From: RFTU01 sp046094505
GTDB taxonomy: Bacteria; Pseudomonadota; Gammaproteobacteria; Burkholderiales; Burkholderiaceae_C
DNA length: 35,543 nucleotides
Assembly (NCBI GenBank): GCA_046094505.1
Contig: JBJTHN010000014.1
Location: forward strand, 1 to 35,543
Direction of reading: 5' to 3'
The notes beneath the pieces are model-generated. The model had not been told where the DNA came from. It saw only the letters and a list, made by a program, of their open reading frames with translations, and did not search any database. This document shows, one piece after another, positions 7,920-16,442 of the stretch. The position numbers and the translations under genes are program-made. How positions within the stretch are numbered: position 1 is the first letter of the stretch; every line of letters starts with the position of its first letter.

Positions 7920-9400
7920 AGCGGGTTCTGGCAGCCATCCCGGTGGATGCGCGCCCGGCGGTGCGCAGCCAGGTGCAGGAGCTGGTGGCCTGTGCCGGGT
8001 GGGAGCTGCGCATGCCGCCGGTGTCGCTGCTGGGTCGGCTGCGGCTGCCTGGGGACCGAGACGCCCTGCACGACTGGCTCCTGGAGCAAGCCCCGCACGT
8101 GGACGGCTTCGTACTGTCGCTGGACATGCTGGTCTACGGTGGACTGGTGCCCTCGCGCTTCATAGAGGACCGCGGCCAGGACCTGCTGCAGCGCCTGCAG
8201 ATCTTGCGGCTTCTGCGCCAACAAGCGCCGAACCGTCCGCTGTTCGCGTTTGCTGCAACGATGCGAATCTCCAACAACGCGGTGGCTGAAGAAGAGAAGG
8301 ACTATTGGGCTGCGCACGGTCCACAGCTGTGGGCTTGGTCTTTTCACCAAGACCGTGCACGACACGCGCCTGAGCCTGAAGCGGCGGCGCACAGCACAGC
8401 CGAGGTCTTGCGCCTTGAACAAGCCATACCGGCGGCCATACGCCAAGACTATCTGAACACCCGGCAGCGCAACCTGGAGGTGACCTGGCAGGCCCTGCAG
8501 GCGGTGCGAACCGGACTCATCGACCGCTTGGTTCTGCCGCAAGACGACACCGCCGAATGGGGCCTGAATGTGGCGGAGCGGCGTCGGCTGCAGGCACAGG
8601 TGCAGGCGTGGGCCCTGCAAGACCGAGTGGCCATCTACGCCGGAGCCGATGAAGTGATGCACACCCTGTGTGCCCGGATGGTCGGGCAGCTGGAGGCTCG
8701 ACCGCCGCTGTGTGTGGCCTTGTGGCCCGGCGATGCGGAAGGCCTTTCGGCCATGCGGGCGCGCTATGAAGACCGACCCGTGTGGGACTCCATCGCGGCG
8801 CAAATGGCCGCTGTGGGTGCCGTGGCGGTCAAACCCGAATCAAAGGCCGATGTGGTGCTGGCCCTTCACAGCCAAGGGCGCGAGCAGGGCGATTGGGCGA
8901 TGGGCCTTGCGCTGCCCGAGCCGCGTGGGCTGTCCGCTGAGTGGGTTCAAGCGTTGCAGCGTTTGCACACCCAGGGCCAGCCCTGGGCCCTGGCCGACCT
9001 GGCCTATGCCAATGGCGGTGACCCCCAATGGCTCGCAAGTGGCGTGCCCCTGCCCGACGCCTATGCGGGCTGGAACACCGCCAGCAACACCCTGGGCAGC
9101 GTGTTGGCGCAGTGTCGGCTGGGTGCGACGCAGCTGCAGGGGCCGGCGTCACGGCGGGCGCTGAGCCTGCGCCTGTTGGAAGACCTGCTGTACCAAGCGC
9201 AGGTGCGGCAAACCTTGCGCGCGCAGGTCGATGAGAGCACCTGCTCGCCGCAGGAACTGCTGCAAGCCGCGCGTGCGTTGATGTTGCCGGCTTCCCGGGC
9301 ATTCGCACAAGCCCACGGCCTGAGCCACTGCGTGTCCGATGTGAGCCTGCCTTGGGACCGCAGCTTCGAGCTTGACCTGCAGCTGGAGCCCTGCGCATGA
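7916..9400 (+). CDS. DUF4127 family protein, function unknown
   Basis: A 494-residue soluble protein that I recognise as DUF4127 by its N-terminal pattern: IPVDARPAVRSQ, then RLPGDRDALHDWL, and SLDMLVYGGLVPSR near residue 70. Later segments include AGADEVMHTL (about 240) and LADLAYANGGDPQW (about 365). No signal peptide or membrane helix is seen, so it is probably cytoplasmic. The GTG start overlaps the GH38 stop (GTGA), so coupling to the mannosidase is likely. The biochemical function of the family is not known to me. Its place between a glycosidase and an FAD oxidoreductase in a sugar-import operon suggests a sugar-modifying or sugar-cleaving enzyme. Confidence 0.85.
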   Translation: MKRVLAAIPVDARPAVRSQVQELVACAGWELRMPPVSLLGRLRLPGDRDALHDWLLEQAPHVDGFVLSLDMLVYGGLVPSRFIEDRGQDLLQRLQILRLLRQQAPNRPLFAFAATMRISNNAVAEEEKDYWAAHGPQLWAWSFHQDRARHAPEPEAAAHSTAEVLRLEQAIPAAIRQDYLNTRQRNLEVTWQALQAVRTGLIDRLVLPQDDTAEWGLNVAERRRLQAQVQAWALQDRVAIYAGADEVMHTLCARMVGQLEARPPLCVALWPGDAEGLSAMRARYEDRPVWDSIAAQMAAVGAVAVKPESKADVVLALHSQGREQGDWAMGLALPEPRGLSAEWVQALQRLHTQGQPWALADLAYANGGDPQWLASGVPLPDAYAGWNTASNTLGSVLAQCRLGATQLQGPASRRALSLRLLEDLLYQAQVRQTLRAQVDESTCSPQELLQAARALMLPASRAFAQAHGLSHCVSDVSLPWDRSFELDLQLEPCA

Positions 9401-10982
9401 GCCGCCCCTGGCAGTGCGACATTGCCGTGATCGGCGCCAGCCTGGGCGGGGTGCTGGCCGCCTGGCGCGCCAGCCAAGGCGGCCACCGTGTGCTGCTGGT
9501 GTGCGAGGAACCTTGGATAGGAGGGCAACTCACCGCACAGGCCGTACCCCCGGACGAACACCCGTGGATCGAGTCGGGCGGTGCCTCGGCCAGCTATCTG
9601 CGCTTTCGGCACGTCATACGCGCCCACTACCAGAGCAGGCAGGCTTCCTGGATCAGGGCCGCTTGACCGAAGGCAGCAACCCGGGAGACGGCTGGGTCAG
9701 CCGGCTTTGCTTTGAACCGGTGCTGGCTGCACGCTGGTTGGAACGGCTGCTGCAGCCGGCGCAAACCCAAGGCCGCTTGCGGATCCTGCGCCTGTGCCGC
9801 CCCATCGCCGCCGTGCGGCAGGGCACCCGCTTGAACAGTGTCACGGTGCAGTGGCCCGGCGACGGTTTATGCGACACGGTCTACGCCTCGGTCTTCATTG
9901 ATGCGACCGACACGGGTGAGTTGTTGTCCTTGGCTGAACTGCCCTACCGGGTGGGCAAAGAGGCGCGTTCCGAGTTTGGTGAGCCCGATGCGCCGCAGGT
10001 GGCCGACCCGCAGGATCAACAACCCATCACCCAGGTCATGGCGCTGCGCTGTTGGGATCAGCCCGGCCCGATTGGGCCGCAGCCCAAGGGCTACGCACGC
10101 TGGCGCGACCAAGGGGTCCCTGGTCACCACCACGCCCTGTTCAGCCCGCACCTGCCCGGGCGACCGCCGGGCTGCTCCCATACCCTGCCCTTCAGCGCCG
10201 ACGACGACAGCAACACCCTGGATTGGTGGCGCTACCGCCGCATCGTCAGTGCCCGCCAGTGGCGAGCGGGGGTGGGACCGGCGCACGATGTGAGCCTGCT
10301 GAACTGGGCACAGAACGACTGCGCACAAGATCCCCTGATCGATGGACCCCGCAGCCCGCAACAGGTTGAAGCCGACGCGCGCGAGCTCACCCTTTGCCTG
10401 CTGCATTGGCTGCAGACCGAAGCGCCCCGGCCCGATGGCGGCAAAGGCTACCCCCAGTGGCAACCGGCCCCGGACCTGCTGGGAACCTTGGATGGCCTGG
10501 CCCTGCGCCCCTATGTGCGCGAGTCGCGCCGTATCAAGGCCTGCACCACGCTCACGCAGGTCGACCTCATGAGGCCCCACACCGAGCCTGACGCCGCGGC
10601 CACCATTGCCTGGTATCCCCTGGACATCCACCCGACCTGCCGTTCAGGCCACAGCTTGAACGCAGCGGTCGAGCCCTTTGTCATTCCCCTGGGCAGCCTG
10701 GTACCCATGGCGGTTGACAACCTCTTGCCTGCCTCGAAGAACTTGGGCGTGACCCACCTGGCCAACGCCTGTACCCGTGTGCATCCCGCGGAATGGGGGA
10801 TCGGCGAAGTGGCCGGCACCATGGCGGCTGTGCTGTTGGAACATGGCTGCGGCGCCCAAGAGCTGCTGCGCGCGGGTGCCCCCCGCAACACCCTGTTCAC
10901 GCGGCTGAACGGCTACGGCGTGCCGCGCCACTGGCCTGAGGAACTCCTGCGCCGCCGAGCGAAAGTAGACCCAAAGGCCTGA
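9397..10982 (+). pseudogene. FAD-dependent oxidoreductase interrupted by a frameshift
   Basis: Two overlapping frames together encode one FAD-dependent oxidoreductase (FAD_oxidored, PF12831-like). The first runs from the ATG at 9397 (overlapping the DUF4127 stop) to a stop at 9664-9666 and holds the dinucleotide-binding fold (IAVIGASLGGVLAA, then EEPWIGGQLTAQ and ESGGASASYLRFR). The second, one base back in phase, is open from before 9640 to the stop at 10982 and holds GWVSRLCFEP, VFIDATDTGELL, YVRESRRIKA and HLANACTRVHPAEWGIGEVAG. The switch lies near 9633-9644, within AGCAGGCAGGC. One extra GCAG unit (or one extra base) would join them as HYQSRQAGFLDQGRL, about 530 residues. It may be a genuine inactivating mutation, phase variation or a sequencing error. 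The intact enzyme would probably oxidise a sugar or sugar derivative. Confidence 0.8.
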
Positions 10983-10988
10983 ACCACC

Positions 10989-12053
10989 ATGTCCACCATC
11001 GAATTCAAGTCCTTGGCCAAGCGCTTCGGCCCGCAAACGGTGTTGAAGGACATCGATCTGCGCATCGAGGAGGGCGAGCTGGTGGTGCTGGTGGGGCCAT
11101 CCGGTTGCGGCAAGACCACACTGCTGCGGGTGCTCGCTGGCCTGGAACCCGCCAGTGGCGGGCAGGTGTTGATCAATGGACAGGACATGACCGACGCCCT
11201 GCCCAGCGACCGTGGCCTGGCCATGGTGTTTCAGTCGTATGCGCTGTATCCACACATGACGGTGCAGGAGAACCTGAGCTTCGGCATGCGCATGCGCGGC
11301 ACGCCCCCCGCGGAAATCAAGGCCCGGCTGGACAAAGCCGTGGCGGTGCTTCAACTGCAAGACCTTCTGCACCGCCGCCCGGGCGAATTGTCAGGCGGTC
11401 AAGGCCAACGGGTCGCCATCGGTCGCGCCATCGTGCAAGAGCCGGGCGCCTTCTTGCTGGACGAACCTTTGAGCAACCTCGACGCAGAGCTGCGCCTGCA
11501 CCTGCGGCTGGAGCTGATTCGCCTGCACCGGGAACTGCGCGCCACCATGGTCTGCGTGACACACGACCAGGTTGAGGCCATGACCATGGCAGACCGTATC
11601 GTGGTGCTGCGCAACGGACAGGTGGAGCAGGTGGGCACGCCACAGCAGCTCTACCGGCAGCCGCGCAACCGCTTCGTGGCCCAGTTTCTGGGTTCACCGC
11701 CCATGAACATCCTGCCCTGCCAGGACGTGGCGCTGCCTCTGCCTCAGGCCCAGGCTCAGACCGCCACCCACTGGGGCCTGCGGCCCGAGCACTGGCGCGT
11801 GGTCGAGGCCCAGGGGCCAGACACCCTGCTGATGCAGGTCGAGCACACCGAACACCTGGGGGGCCACGTCTGCCTACATGGCACGCTCGGCGGCACCGCG
11901 CACCGCGTGTGTGTGCAAACGCATGCCGACCACCCCGCGCAGCTTGGTCAAACCCTGGTGCTGCAACCCCAGCTCGAGTGGGTGCACCTCTTCGACGCGC
12001 AAGGGGCGCGGATGAACCCTTCAGTGGCCACAGCCGGAGTGCCAGCACCATGA
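10989..12053 (+). CDS. ABC transporter ATP-binding protein (MalK/UgpC type)
   Basis: The ATPase that powers the permeases at 3476 and 4351, 354 residues. Seen: Walker A GPSGCGKTT (36-44), Q-loop in VFQSYALYPHMTV (Gln82), signature LSGGQ (134-138), Walker B FLLDEP (155-160), D-loop SNLDAELR, switch His192 in VTHDQ, and a C-terminal beta-rich TOBE-type domain from about 240. The residue after the signature is Gly (LSGGQGQR rather than the common LSGGQRQR). It starts six bases after the oxidoreductase stop and its own stop overlaps the next start by ATGA. The gene order, with the ATPase far from the permeases, is typical of such sugar operons. Confidence 0.94.
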   Translation: MSTIEFKSLAKRFGPQTVLKDIDLRIEEGELVVLVGPSGCGKTTLLRVLAGLEPASGGQVLINGQDMTDALPSDRGLAMVFQSYALYPHMTVQENLSFGMRMRGTPPAEIKARLDKAVAVLQLQDLLHRRPGELSGGQGQRVAIGRAIVQEPGAFLLDEPLSNLDAELRLHLRLELIRLHRELRATMVCVTHDQVEAMTMADRIVVLRNGQVEQVGTPQQLYRQPRNRFVAQFLGSPPMNILPCQDVALPLPQAQAQTATHWGLRPEHWRVVEAQGPDTLLMQVEHTEHLGGHVCLHGTLGGTAHRVCVQTHADHPAQLGQTLVLQPQLEWVHLFDAQGARMNPSVATAGVPAP

Positions 12054-13087
12054 CCGTCCTCTCCAGCCCGACGCAGATGCGAGCCGAAGCGCTGCAGGCG
12101 GCCAGCGTGGTGGCCGAGCAGTTGACGCGAGACCAGGAGGCCTTGGCCAATCTGGTGGCTGAACTGCGACGCCGCGCACCCGATCACATCGTCACCATCG
12201 CCCGCGGCAGCAGCGACCACGCAGCGGCCTACTTCGCCTACCTGTGCATGCTGCGAACGGGCCGATACGTCACCTCCCTGCCCCCCTCTCTGCTGAGCCT
12301 GTACACCGCCCCGCTTCAGCGCATCGGCACCCTGGCCCTGGCGTTTTCGCAAAGTGGCCGCAGCCCAGACCTGGTGCGTGCGACCGCGTTCTTCACGGGG
12401 CCCAACACCCGCAGCGTGGCCCTGGTCAACGATGTCCATTCGCCCCTGGCCCATGCGGCACGCACGGTGTTGCCGCTGCATGCGGGCCAGGAAATCAGTG
12501 TGGCTGCCACCAAAAGCTTCATGGCCCAACTGGTTGCAGGGGCTCGACTCTTGTCGGATTGGCAAGGTGATCAGGAACTGCGCGCGGGCCTGCAGGCGCT
12601 TCCCGAGGCTTTGGTTCAAGCCACGGGGCACGACTGGGGCGAGGCCATCCAAGCGCTGACCCAGGCAGACCGCTTGATGGTGGTCAGCCGTGGAGCCGGC
12701 ATGGCCGTGGCCTTGGAGGCCGCACTCAAGTTCAAGGAGACCTGCGGCATCCAGGCCGAGACCTTCAGCAGCGCCGAGCTGCGCCACGGGCCCATGGCCT
12801 TGATCGACCAGGGCTACCCCCTGTTGATCTTGGCACCGCGCGGCCCGGCACAAGAAGAGATGCGGCACTTGGCCCAGGAAATGCGCGCCCGTGGAGCGCG
12901 CGTGCTGCTGGCCATCACCGGCCCGGGCGAGCCCGGCAACCTGCCCTGCACCGCAGCCGCGCACCCCGACCTGGACCCGATATGCCTGATCCAGTCCTTC
13001 TATCTGATGGTCGAAGCCCTGGCACGCGCGCGCGGCCGTGACCCCGATAAGCCCAGCTACTTGTCCAAGGTGACGCTGACCACCTGA
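12050..13087 (+). CDS. SIS-domain protein, GlcN-6-P deaminase-like (NagB-II/GlmS-C type)
   Basis: A 345-residue protein with two sugar isomerase (SIS) domains, roughly 40-160 and 205-330. Seen: ARGSSDHAAAYF and AFSQSGRSPDLV in the first, EISVAATKSFMAQL at its end, and SRGAGMAVALEAALKFKETCGI with AETFSSAELRHGPMALI in the second. The N-terminal glutaminase domain of GlmS is absent, so it should not make GlcN-6-P but convert GlcN-6-P to fructose-6-P and ammonia, as NagB-II enzymes do. It completes the chain NanE -> NagA -> deaminase. Last gene of the operon; its 3' end overlaps the convergent symporter gene by 31 bases. An AgaS- or FrlB-like activity on another amino-sugar phosphate is the main alternative. 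Confidence 0.88.
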   Translation: MTVLSSPTQMRAEALQAASVVAEQLTRDQEALANLVAELRRRAPDHIVTIARGSSDHAAAYFAYLCMLRTGRYVTSLPPSLLSLYTAPLQRIGTLALAFSQSGRSPDLVRATAFFTGPNTRSVALVNDVHSPLAHAARTVLPLHAGQEISVAATKSFMAQLVAGARLLSDWQGDQELRAGLQALPEALVQATGHDWGEAIQALTQADRLMVVSRGAGMAVALEAALKFKETCGIQAETFSSAELRHGPMALIDQGYPLLILAPRGPAQEEMRHLAQEMRARGARVLLAITGPGEPGNLPCTAAAHPDLDPICLIQSFYLMVEALARARGRDPDKPSYLSKVTLTT

Positions 13088-14529
13088 TCCGCTGGGCGTG
13101 AAATGCACCACAGCCCCAGGAACACCAGGGCCCCGTTGAGCAGCAGCAATTCCAAACCGATGCGCCAGGTCTCGAAGATCATCGGCTGCATGGCATCCAA
13201 AACCCCACAGGCCAGCGGCGCCAGCAGCGTGACCGCAGGCACCCAGGCATCGCGCACCGGACGCTGGGTCCACCACCCGAAGGCGAACAGGCCCAACAAG
13301 GGTCCGTAGGTGTAGCTGGCCACCTTCAGGATGAGGCCGATCATGCTCGGGTCGTCCAGCCATCGAAAGCCCATCACCAGAAGCATGAACACCGCCGCAT
13401 AGGCCAGATGAACCTGCTTGCGGATGGACTCCTGCTGCGCCGCGGTCCAATCGCTGCGCCGTCCGAAGGCCAAGAGGTCGTTGCAGGTCGACGAGGTCAG
13501 CGCGGTCAGCGCCCCATCGGCGCTGGGAAACAGCGCCGAGATCAAGGCCAGGATGAAGATCAGTTGGATCAGCGCCGGCAGGTGTCCCATCACCACGGCC
13601 GGGAACAGCCGATCCCCCCGCTCCGTCATGCCGGCCTGTTGCGCAAACAACATCAGCAAACCGCCCAGAAAGAGAAAGGCCAAGACCACCACCGACATGG
13701 CCAGCGCCATGCACAGCATGTTCAGTTGCGAGCCCCGCAGGGTGCGCACCGAGATGTTCTTCTGCATCATCTCCTGGTCCATGCCGGTCATGGCAATGGC
13801 GATGGCTGCGCCAGCCAACAACTGCTTGAGCCAGTACTCCTTGGCCGCGGGCTCGGTGCCCCAAACCCGCGACAGGCCTTGTTCCTGCATCTGCACCAAG
13901 GCCTGCCAGCCGCTCAAGTCCAGCGCCTGCAGGATGAAGACGATGCAGGCCCCCAGGCCAAAGAGCATGCCGGCGGTTTGCAGCGTGTCGGTCCACACGA
14001 TGGTCTTGACGCCCCCGCGCCAGGTGTACAGCAGGATCATCAGCACCATCACCGCCGCCGTCACCCCAAAGGAAAGCCCGAGTTGCTCCAGGATCACGTC
14101 CTGCAGGATGCGCACCACCAGGTACAAGCGGGCTGTGGCCCCCAGGGTGCGCGACAAGATGAAAAAGCCGGCGGCCATGCGCAAAGCCGATGGGCCCAAG
14201 CGGTCTTCGATCCAGCCGTAGATGGACACCAGGCCCAGCCGGTAATACAGCGGCAACAACACCCAGGCGACCACCGCGTATCCCAGCAGATGGCCCATCA
14301 TGATTTGCCAATAGTGAAAGCCGCTGGCCCCCACGGCACCGGGCACGCTGATGAAGGTCACACCCGACAAGGACGTGCCGATCATGCCGAAGGCCACCAA
14401 GGGCCAGGCACTGTTTCGGTTGCCGACAAAGAAAGACTGGTTATCAGCCCCGCGAGAGGTGCGCCACGCCACCGCAAACAGCAAGGCAAAGTAGACCAGC
14501 ACGCAGGTGAACAACAACCAGGGGTTCAA
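13057..14529 (-). CDS. Sodium/solute symporter (SSS family)
   Basis: An inner-membrane symporter of the SSS (SLC5-like) family, 490 residues, about thirteen helices. Seen: NPWLLFTCVLVYFALL as first helix, GNRNSAWPLVAFGMIGTSLSGVTF as the conserved early block, GWIEDRLGP, and LISALFPSADGALTALTSS in the sodium-site region. The TTG at 14529 is chosen as start: GGAG lies six bases in front (14536-14539), and no ATG or GTG is suitable in this frame. It lies 13 bases downstream of the amidase stop, on the same strand, so it is probably cotranscribed with amidase and ureohydrolase. Substrate unknown; members carry sugars including sialic acid, amino acids or other metabolites. Confidence 0.88.
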   Translation of the reverse strand: MNPWLLFTCVLVYFALLFAVAWRTSRGADNQSFFVGNRNSAWPLVAFGMIGTSLSGVTFISVPGAVGASGFHYWQIMMGHLLGYAVVAWVLLPLYYRLGLVSIYGWIEDRLGPSALRMAAGFFILSRTLGATARLYLVVRILQDVILEQLGLSFGVTAAVMVLMILLYTWRGGVKTIVWTDTLQTAGMLFGLGACIVFILQALDLSGWQALVQMQEQGLSRVWGTEPAAKEYWLKQLLAGAAIAIAMTGMDQEMMQKNISVRTLRGSQLNMLCMALAMSVVVLAFLFLGGLLMLFAQQAGMTERGDRLFPAVVMGHLPALIQLIFILALISALFPSADGALTALTSSTCNDLLAFGRRSDWTAAQQESIRKQVHLAYAAVFMLLVMGFRWLDDPSMIGLILKVASYTYGPLLGLFAFGWWTQRPVRDAWVPAVTLLAPLACGVLDAMQPMIFETWRIGLELLLLNGALVFLGLWCISRPADQVVSVTLDK

Positions 14530-14542
14530 GCCAGACTCCGCA

Positions 14543-15277
14543 TCATCGGGGCACCAGGGTAGCGCGCATGGCCGTGGCTTGGGCCCGCAGGTCTTCAAAA
14601 ACCGACATCAGATGGGCACCGGGACACACCGTCTGGTGGCTGTGGTGGCGGTGGCCCACGATGTGCTGTGGTGCCAGGCCGTAAGCAGCCATCAGCTGAC
14701 CCAAAAGTTGCGCCGTGGCCTGGAGTTGCGCGGCGCTGGGCTGCTGGTGCTCAAAGTTTCCCAGCAGCATCACCTGCACCTGACCCGTCGTGTCATAGGG
14801 GGTGTTGCTGTCGCCGGCCCAATGCAAACCCCGCCCGGCGTAGACCTGGCCTTCGGGCGACACGATGTAGTGGTAGGGCACGTCGACCCAGGCCCGCTCG
14901 CGGCGAGACCACTGCTGCAGGCGGCGAAGATAGGCCGCCACATCGGCGCCGGGCTGCCAGGTCTCGCCCTGGTGATGCACCGTCAGTCCCGTGATCACCC
15001 CGTGCGGGCGCGAACGGTATACGGTTTGCGGTGGCGGCTCCGACCCCCACTGGCTGGCGCTGACGATGGCCAGGTCTGAAGGCAGCGCCGGGCTTGCGGC
15101 GGTCGGGCCTGCACCACCCTGGGCCCACGCATGGGATTCAGCCAAGGCCAGGCCAGCACAGAACACCCAAGCCCAAGCCCAAGCCGAAGCCCAGAGCCGA
15201 ACACGCCCCGAAGCCGTCTGGCCGCGCCGGCACGGTTGAAGGCCCATCGGGCCCGGTGCTCGGGGCCCACGCTTCAT
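14543..15277 (-). CDS. Exported N-acetylmuramoyl-L-alanine amidase, PGRP/Amidase_2 type
   Basis: An amidase cleaving between MurNAc and the stem peptide, 244 residues. Seen: an N-terminal basic stretch, then a Trp/Ala-rich hydrophobic segment (about 28-46, coded by a hexanucleotide repeat) ending near AWAQ, a signal peptide; then LTVHHQGE (zinc-ligand His near 101), VPYHYIVSPEGQVYAGRG, and VGHRHHSHQTVCPG with the third zinc ligand Cys218, as in peptidoglycan-recognition proteins. ATG at 15277 overlaps the ureohydrolase stop by ATGA. The location is inferred as periplasm or outside. It fits with the other murein enzymes in this window. Whether it acts on the cell's own wall or on foreign muropeptides cannot be told. 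Confidence 0.9.
   Translation of the reverse strand: MKRGPRAPGPMGLQPCRRGQTASGRVRLWASAWAWAWVFCAGLALAESHAWAQGGAGPTAASPALPSDLAIVSASQWGSEPPPQTVYRSRPHGVITGLTVHHQGETWQPGADVAAYLRRLQQWSRRERAWVDVPYHYIVSPEGQVYAGRGLHWAGDSNTPYDTTGQVQVMLLGNFEHQQPSAAQLQATAQLLGQLMAAYGLAPQHIVGHRHHSHQTVCPGAHLMSVFEDLRAQATAMRATLVPR
15166..15189. repeat. Hexanucleotide tandem repeat inside the amidase signal peptide
   Basis: Three perfect copies of CCCAAG and one CCGAAG stand in tandem. On the minus strand they encode alternating Ala and Trp/Ser in the hydrophobic core of the amidase signal peptide. Because the unit is six bases, copy-number change would lengthen or shorten the signal by two residues without breaking the frame. 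Confidence 0.85.
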
Positions 15278-16254
15278 GGGGCAGCCGCTGCAGTCACAGC
15301 CGGCGGCTGCTGGGCCACCCGAGCGCTGAGGTAGGTCCACACGAAATGGGCAGCCGCTTGGCTGGTCAACTCCGCGTGGTCGTAGGGCGGGCTCACCTCC
15401 ACGCAGTCCATGCCCACGAAGTTCAGATCGGCCCAGCCTTCCAACAGCGTCATCACCTGGGCCGTGCTCAGGCCTGCCGGCTCCGGCGTGCCCGTACCCG
15501 GTGCATGCGCAGGGTCCAGGCAATCGATGTCCAAGGTGAGGTACAGCGGCGGGTGCCCCGCTGCGGCCATGCGCGTGCGCACCGCCTGCATCACCTCGGC
15601 CAGCTGCCCGGCACTCTCCAAACCCCGCAGGGCCCGTGCCTCGTAGATCAGCCCGCCTTCGGTGCGTACGCGTTCGCGGGTTTCACGCTGGGCCGAACTG
15701 CGGATGCCCAGCTGCACCACACACTCGGGCCGCACCAGGCCCTGTTCGTAGGCCTCATGCAACCACGTGCCGTGGCCACTGGGTTCACCAAAGTGGTCGG
15801 GCCAGGTGTCGCAGTGCGCATCGAAATGCACCAGCGCCAGGGGCTGGCCATGATGCTGGCGGTACAGCTGCAACAGCGGCAGGGTGACCGAATGGTCGCC
15901 TCCCAGCCACACCATGTGCTGCCGCGCGATCAAGGCCCGCGCCTGCGGCAGCAGTGCCTGGCGCATCGCCGCCAGGGACGTATTGGGCATGGTCAGGTCG
16001 CCGTGGTCTTCCAGGACCGCCAGCGGCGACACATCGAACAGCGGGTGAACGCCGTCACACAACATGTGACTGGCCTGCCGGATGGCCGCCGGCCCCTGGC
16101 GGGCCCCGCTGCGGTTGGTCACCGAGCCATCCCAGGGCAGGCCGGCCACGCCAAAAGGCAGCGGCCAGGCCCAGCCTGCGTCGCTGGGCTGCGCCGCGGT
16201 GCGGCAGCGCAGGTAGGTCGAGTTGCTGGAGTAAGGGAACATCGTGAGGGCCAC
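15274..16254 (-). CDS. Agmatinase/arginase-family ureohydrolase
   Basis: A dimanganese ureohydrolase, 326 residues, that would hydrolyse a guanidino compound such as agmatine, guanidinobutyrate or arginine to urea and an amine. Seen metal-binding motifs: WLGGDHSV (His121), VHFDAHCDTW (Asp145, His147, Asp149) and LTLDIDCLDPA (Asp242, Asp244), followed by GTGTPEPAGL, which is usual for agmatinases. The start is GTG at 16254 with AGG about eight bases in front; an ATG at 16242 is also possible. First gene of the operon with amidase and symporter. Its link to cell-wall metabolism is not obvious; the exact substrate is not decided by the motifs. Confidence 0.88.
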   Translation of the reverse strand: MALTMFPYSSNSTYLRCRTAAQPSDAGWAWPLPFGVAGLPWDGSVTNRSGARQGPAAIRQASHMLCDGVHPLFDVSPLAVLEDHGDLTMPNTSLAAMRQALLPQARALIARQHMVWLGGDHSVTLPLLQLYRQHHGQPLALVHFDAHCDTWPDHFGEPSGHGTWLHEAYEQGLVRPECVVQLGIRSSAQRETRERVRTEGGLIYEARALRGLESAGQLAEVMQAVRTRMAAAGHPPLYLTLDIDCLDPAHAPGTGTPEPAGLSTAQVMTLLEGWADLNFVGMDCVEVSPPYDHAELTSQAAAHFVWTYLSARVAQQPPAVTAAAAP

Positions 16255-16268
16255 GTCAGCCTAAAGGC

Positions 16269-16280
16269 TGCTTGCAAGCA
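16269..16280. promoter_or_regulatory. Perfect 12-base palindrome upstream of the ureohydrolase
   Basis: TGCTTGCAAGCA is its own reverse complement and lies 14 bases upstream of the GTG start of the ureohydrolase gene. It could be an operator of the ureohydrolase-amidase-symporter operon. No cognate regulator is adjacent. Motif reading only. Confidence 0.35.
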
Positions 16281-16411
16281 AACACTTGACTGTAGCGAGG
16301 AGCCAACGGACCTGACCCCCGTAGCAGCCCTGCTTGCGGTGTTGTTGTCAGGTGTGCATACTTTATTCATCCGAGGCATGTACCTAGGGCCAATGGAATA
16401 GAGCGTGGGAT

Positions 16412-16430
16412 TGCACCCAAAGCGGGTGCA
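16412..16430. promoter_or_regulatory. Inverted repeat in the leader of the second TonB receptor (distal)
   Basis: The arms TGCACCC and GGGTGCA are perfectly complementary with a five-base spacer (AAAGC). The element is 74 bases upstream of the receptor ATG and 12 bases from a second perfect inverted repeat. It could act as operator DNA or fold as an RNA hairpin. Confidence 0.4.
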
Positions 16431-16442
16431 CGACTCTGGCGC

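Noticed and set aside
9631..9645. Programmed -1 ribosomal frameshifting in the FAD oxidoreductase
   Set aside because: The phase would fit, but no X XXY YYZ slippery heptamer is present at the junction, so mutation or sequencing error is more likely.
12050..13087. SIS protein as glucosamine-6-phosphate synthase (GlmS)
   Set aside because: It lacks the N-terminal glutamine amidotransferase domain and is in a catabolic operon.
11948..14311. A 787-codon open frame on the minus strand
   Set aside because: It overlaps the SIS gene antisense and the symporter gene out of phase; its translation shows no domain pattern and is low in hydrophobic helices, as expected for a GC-rich shadow frame.
13408..14562. 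A 384-codon open frame on the plus strand opposite the symporter
   Set aside because: His/Gln/Arg-rich translation typical of an antisense shadow; the symporter on the other strand has clear family motifs.
15166..15189. CRISPR-like repeat
   Set aside because: Units are six bases long, contiguous without spacers, and lie inside a coding region.
16384..16399. Third GntR-like site (TAGGGCCAATGGAATA) before the second TonB receptor
   Set aside because: It shares only part of the arm, the central AATT is lost and the symmetry is poor.
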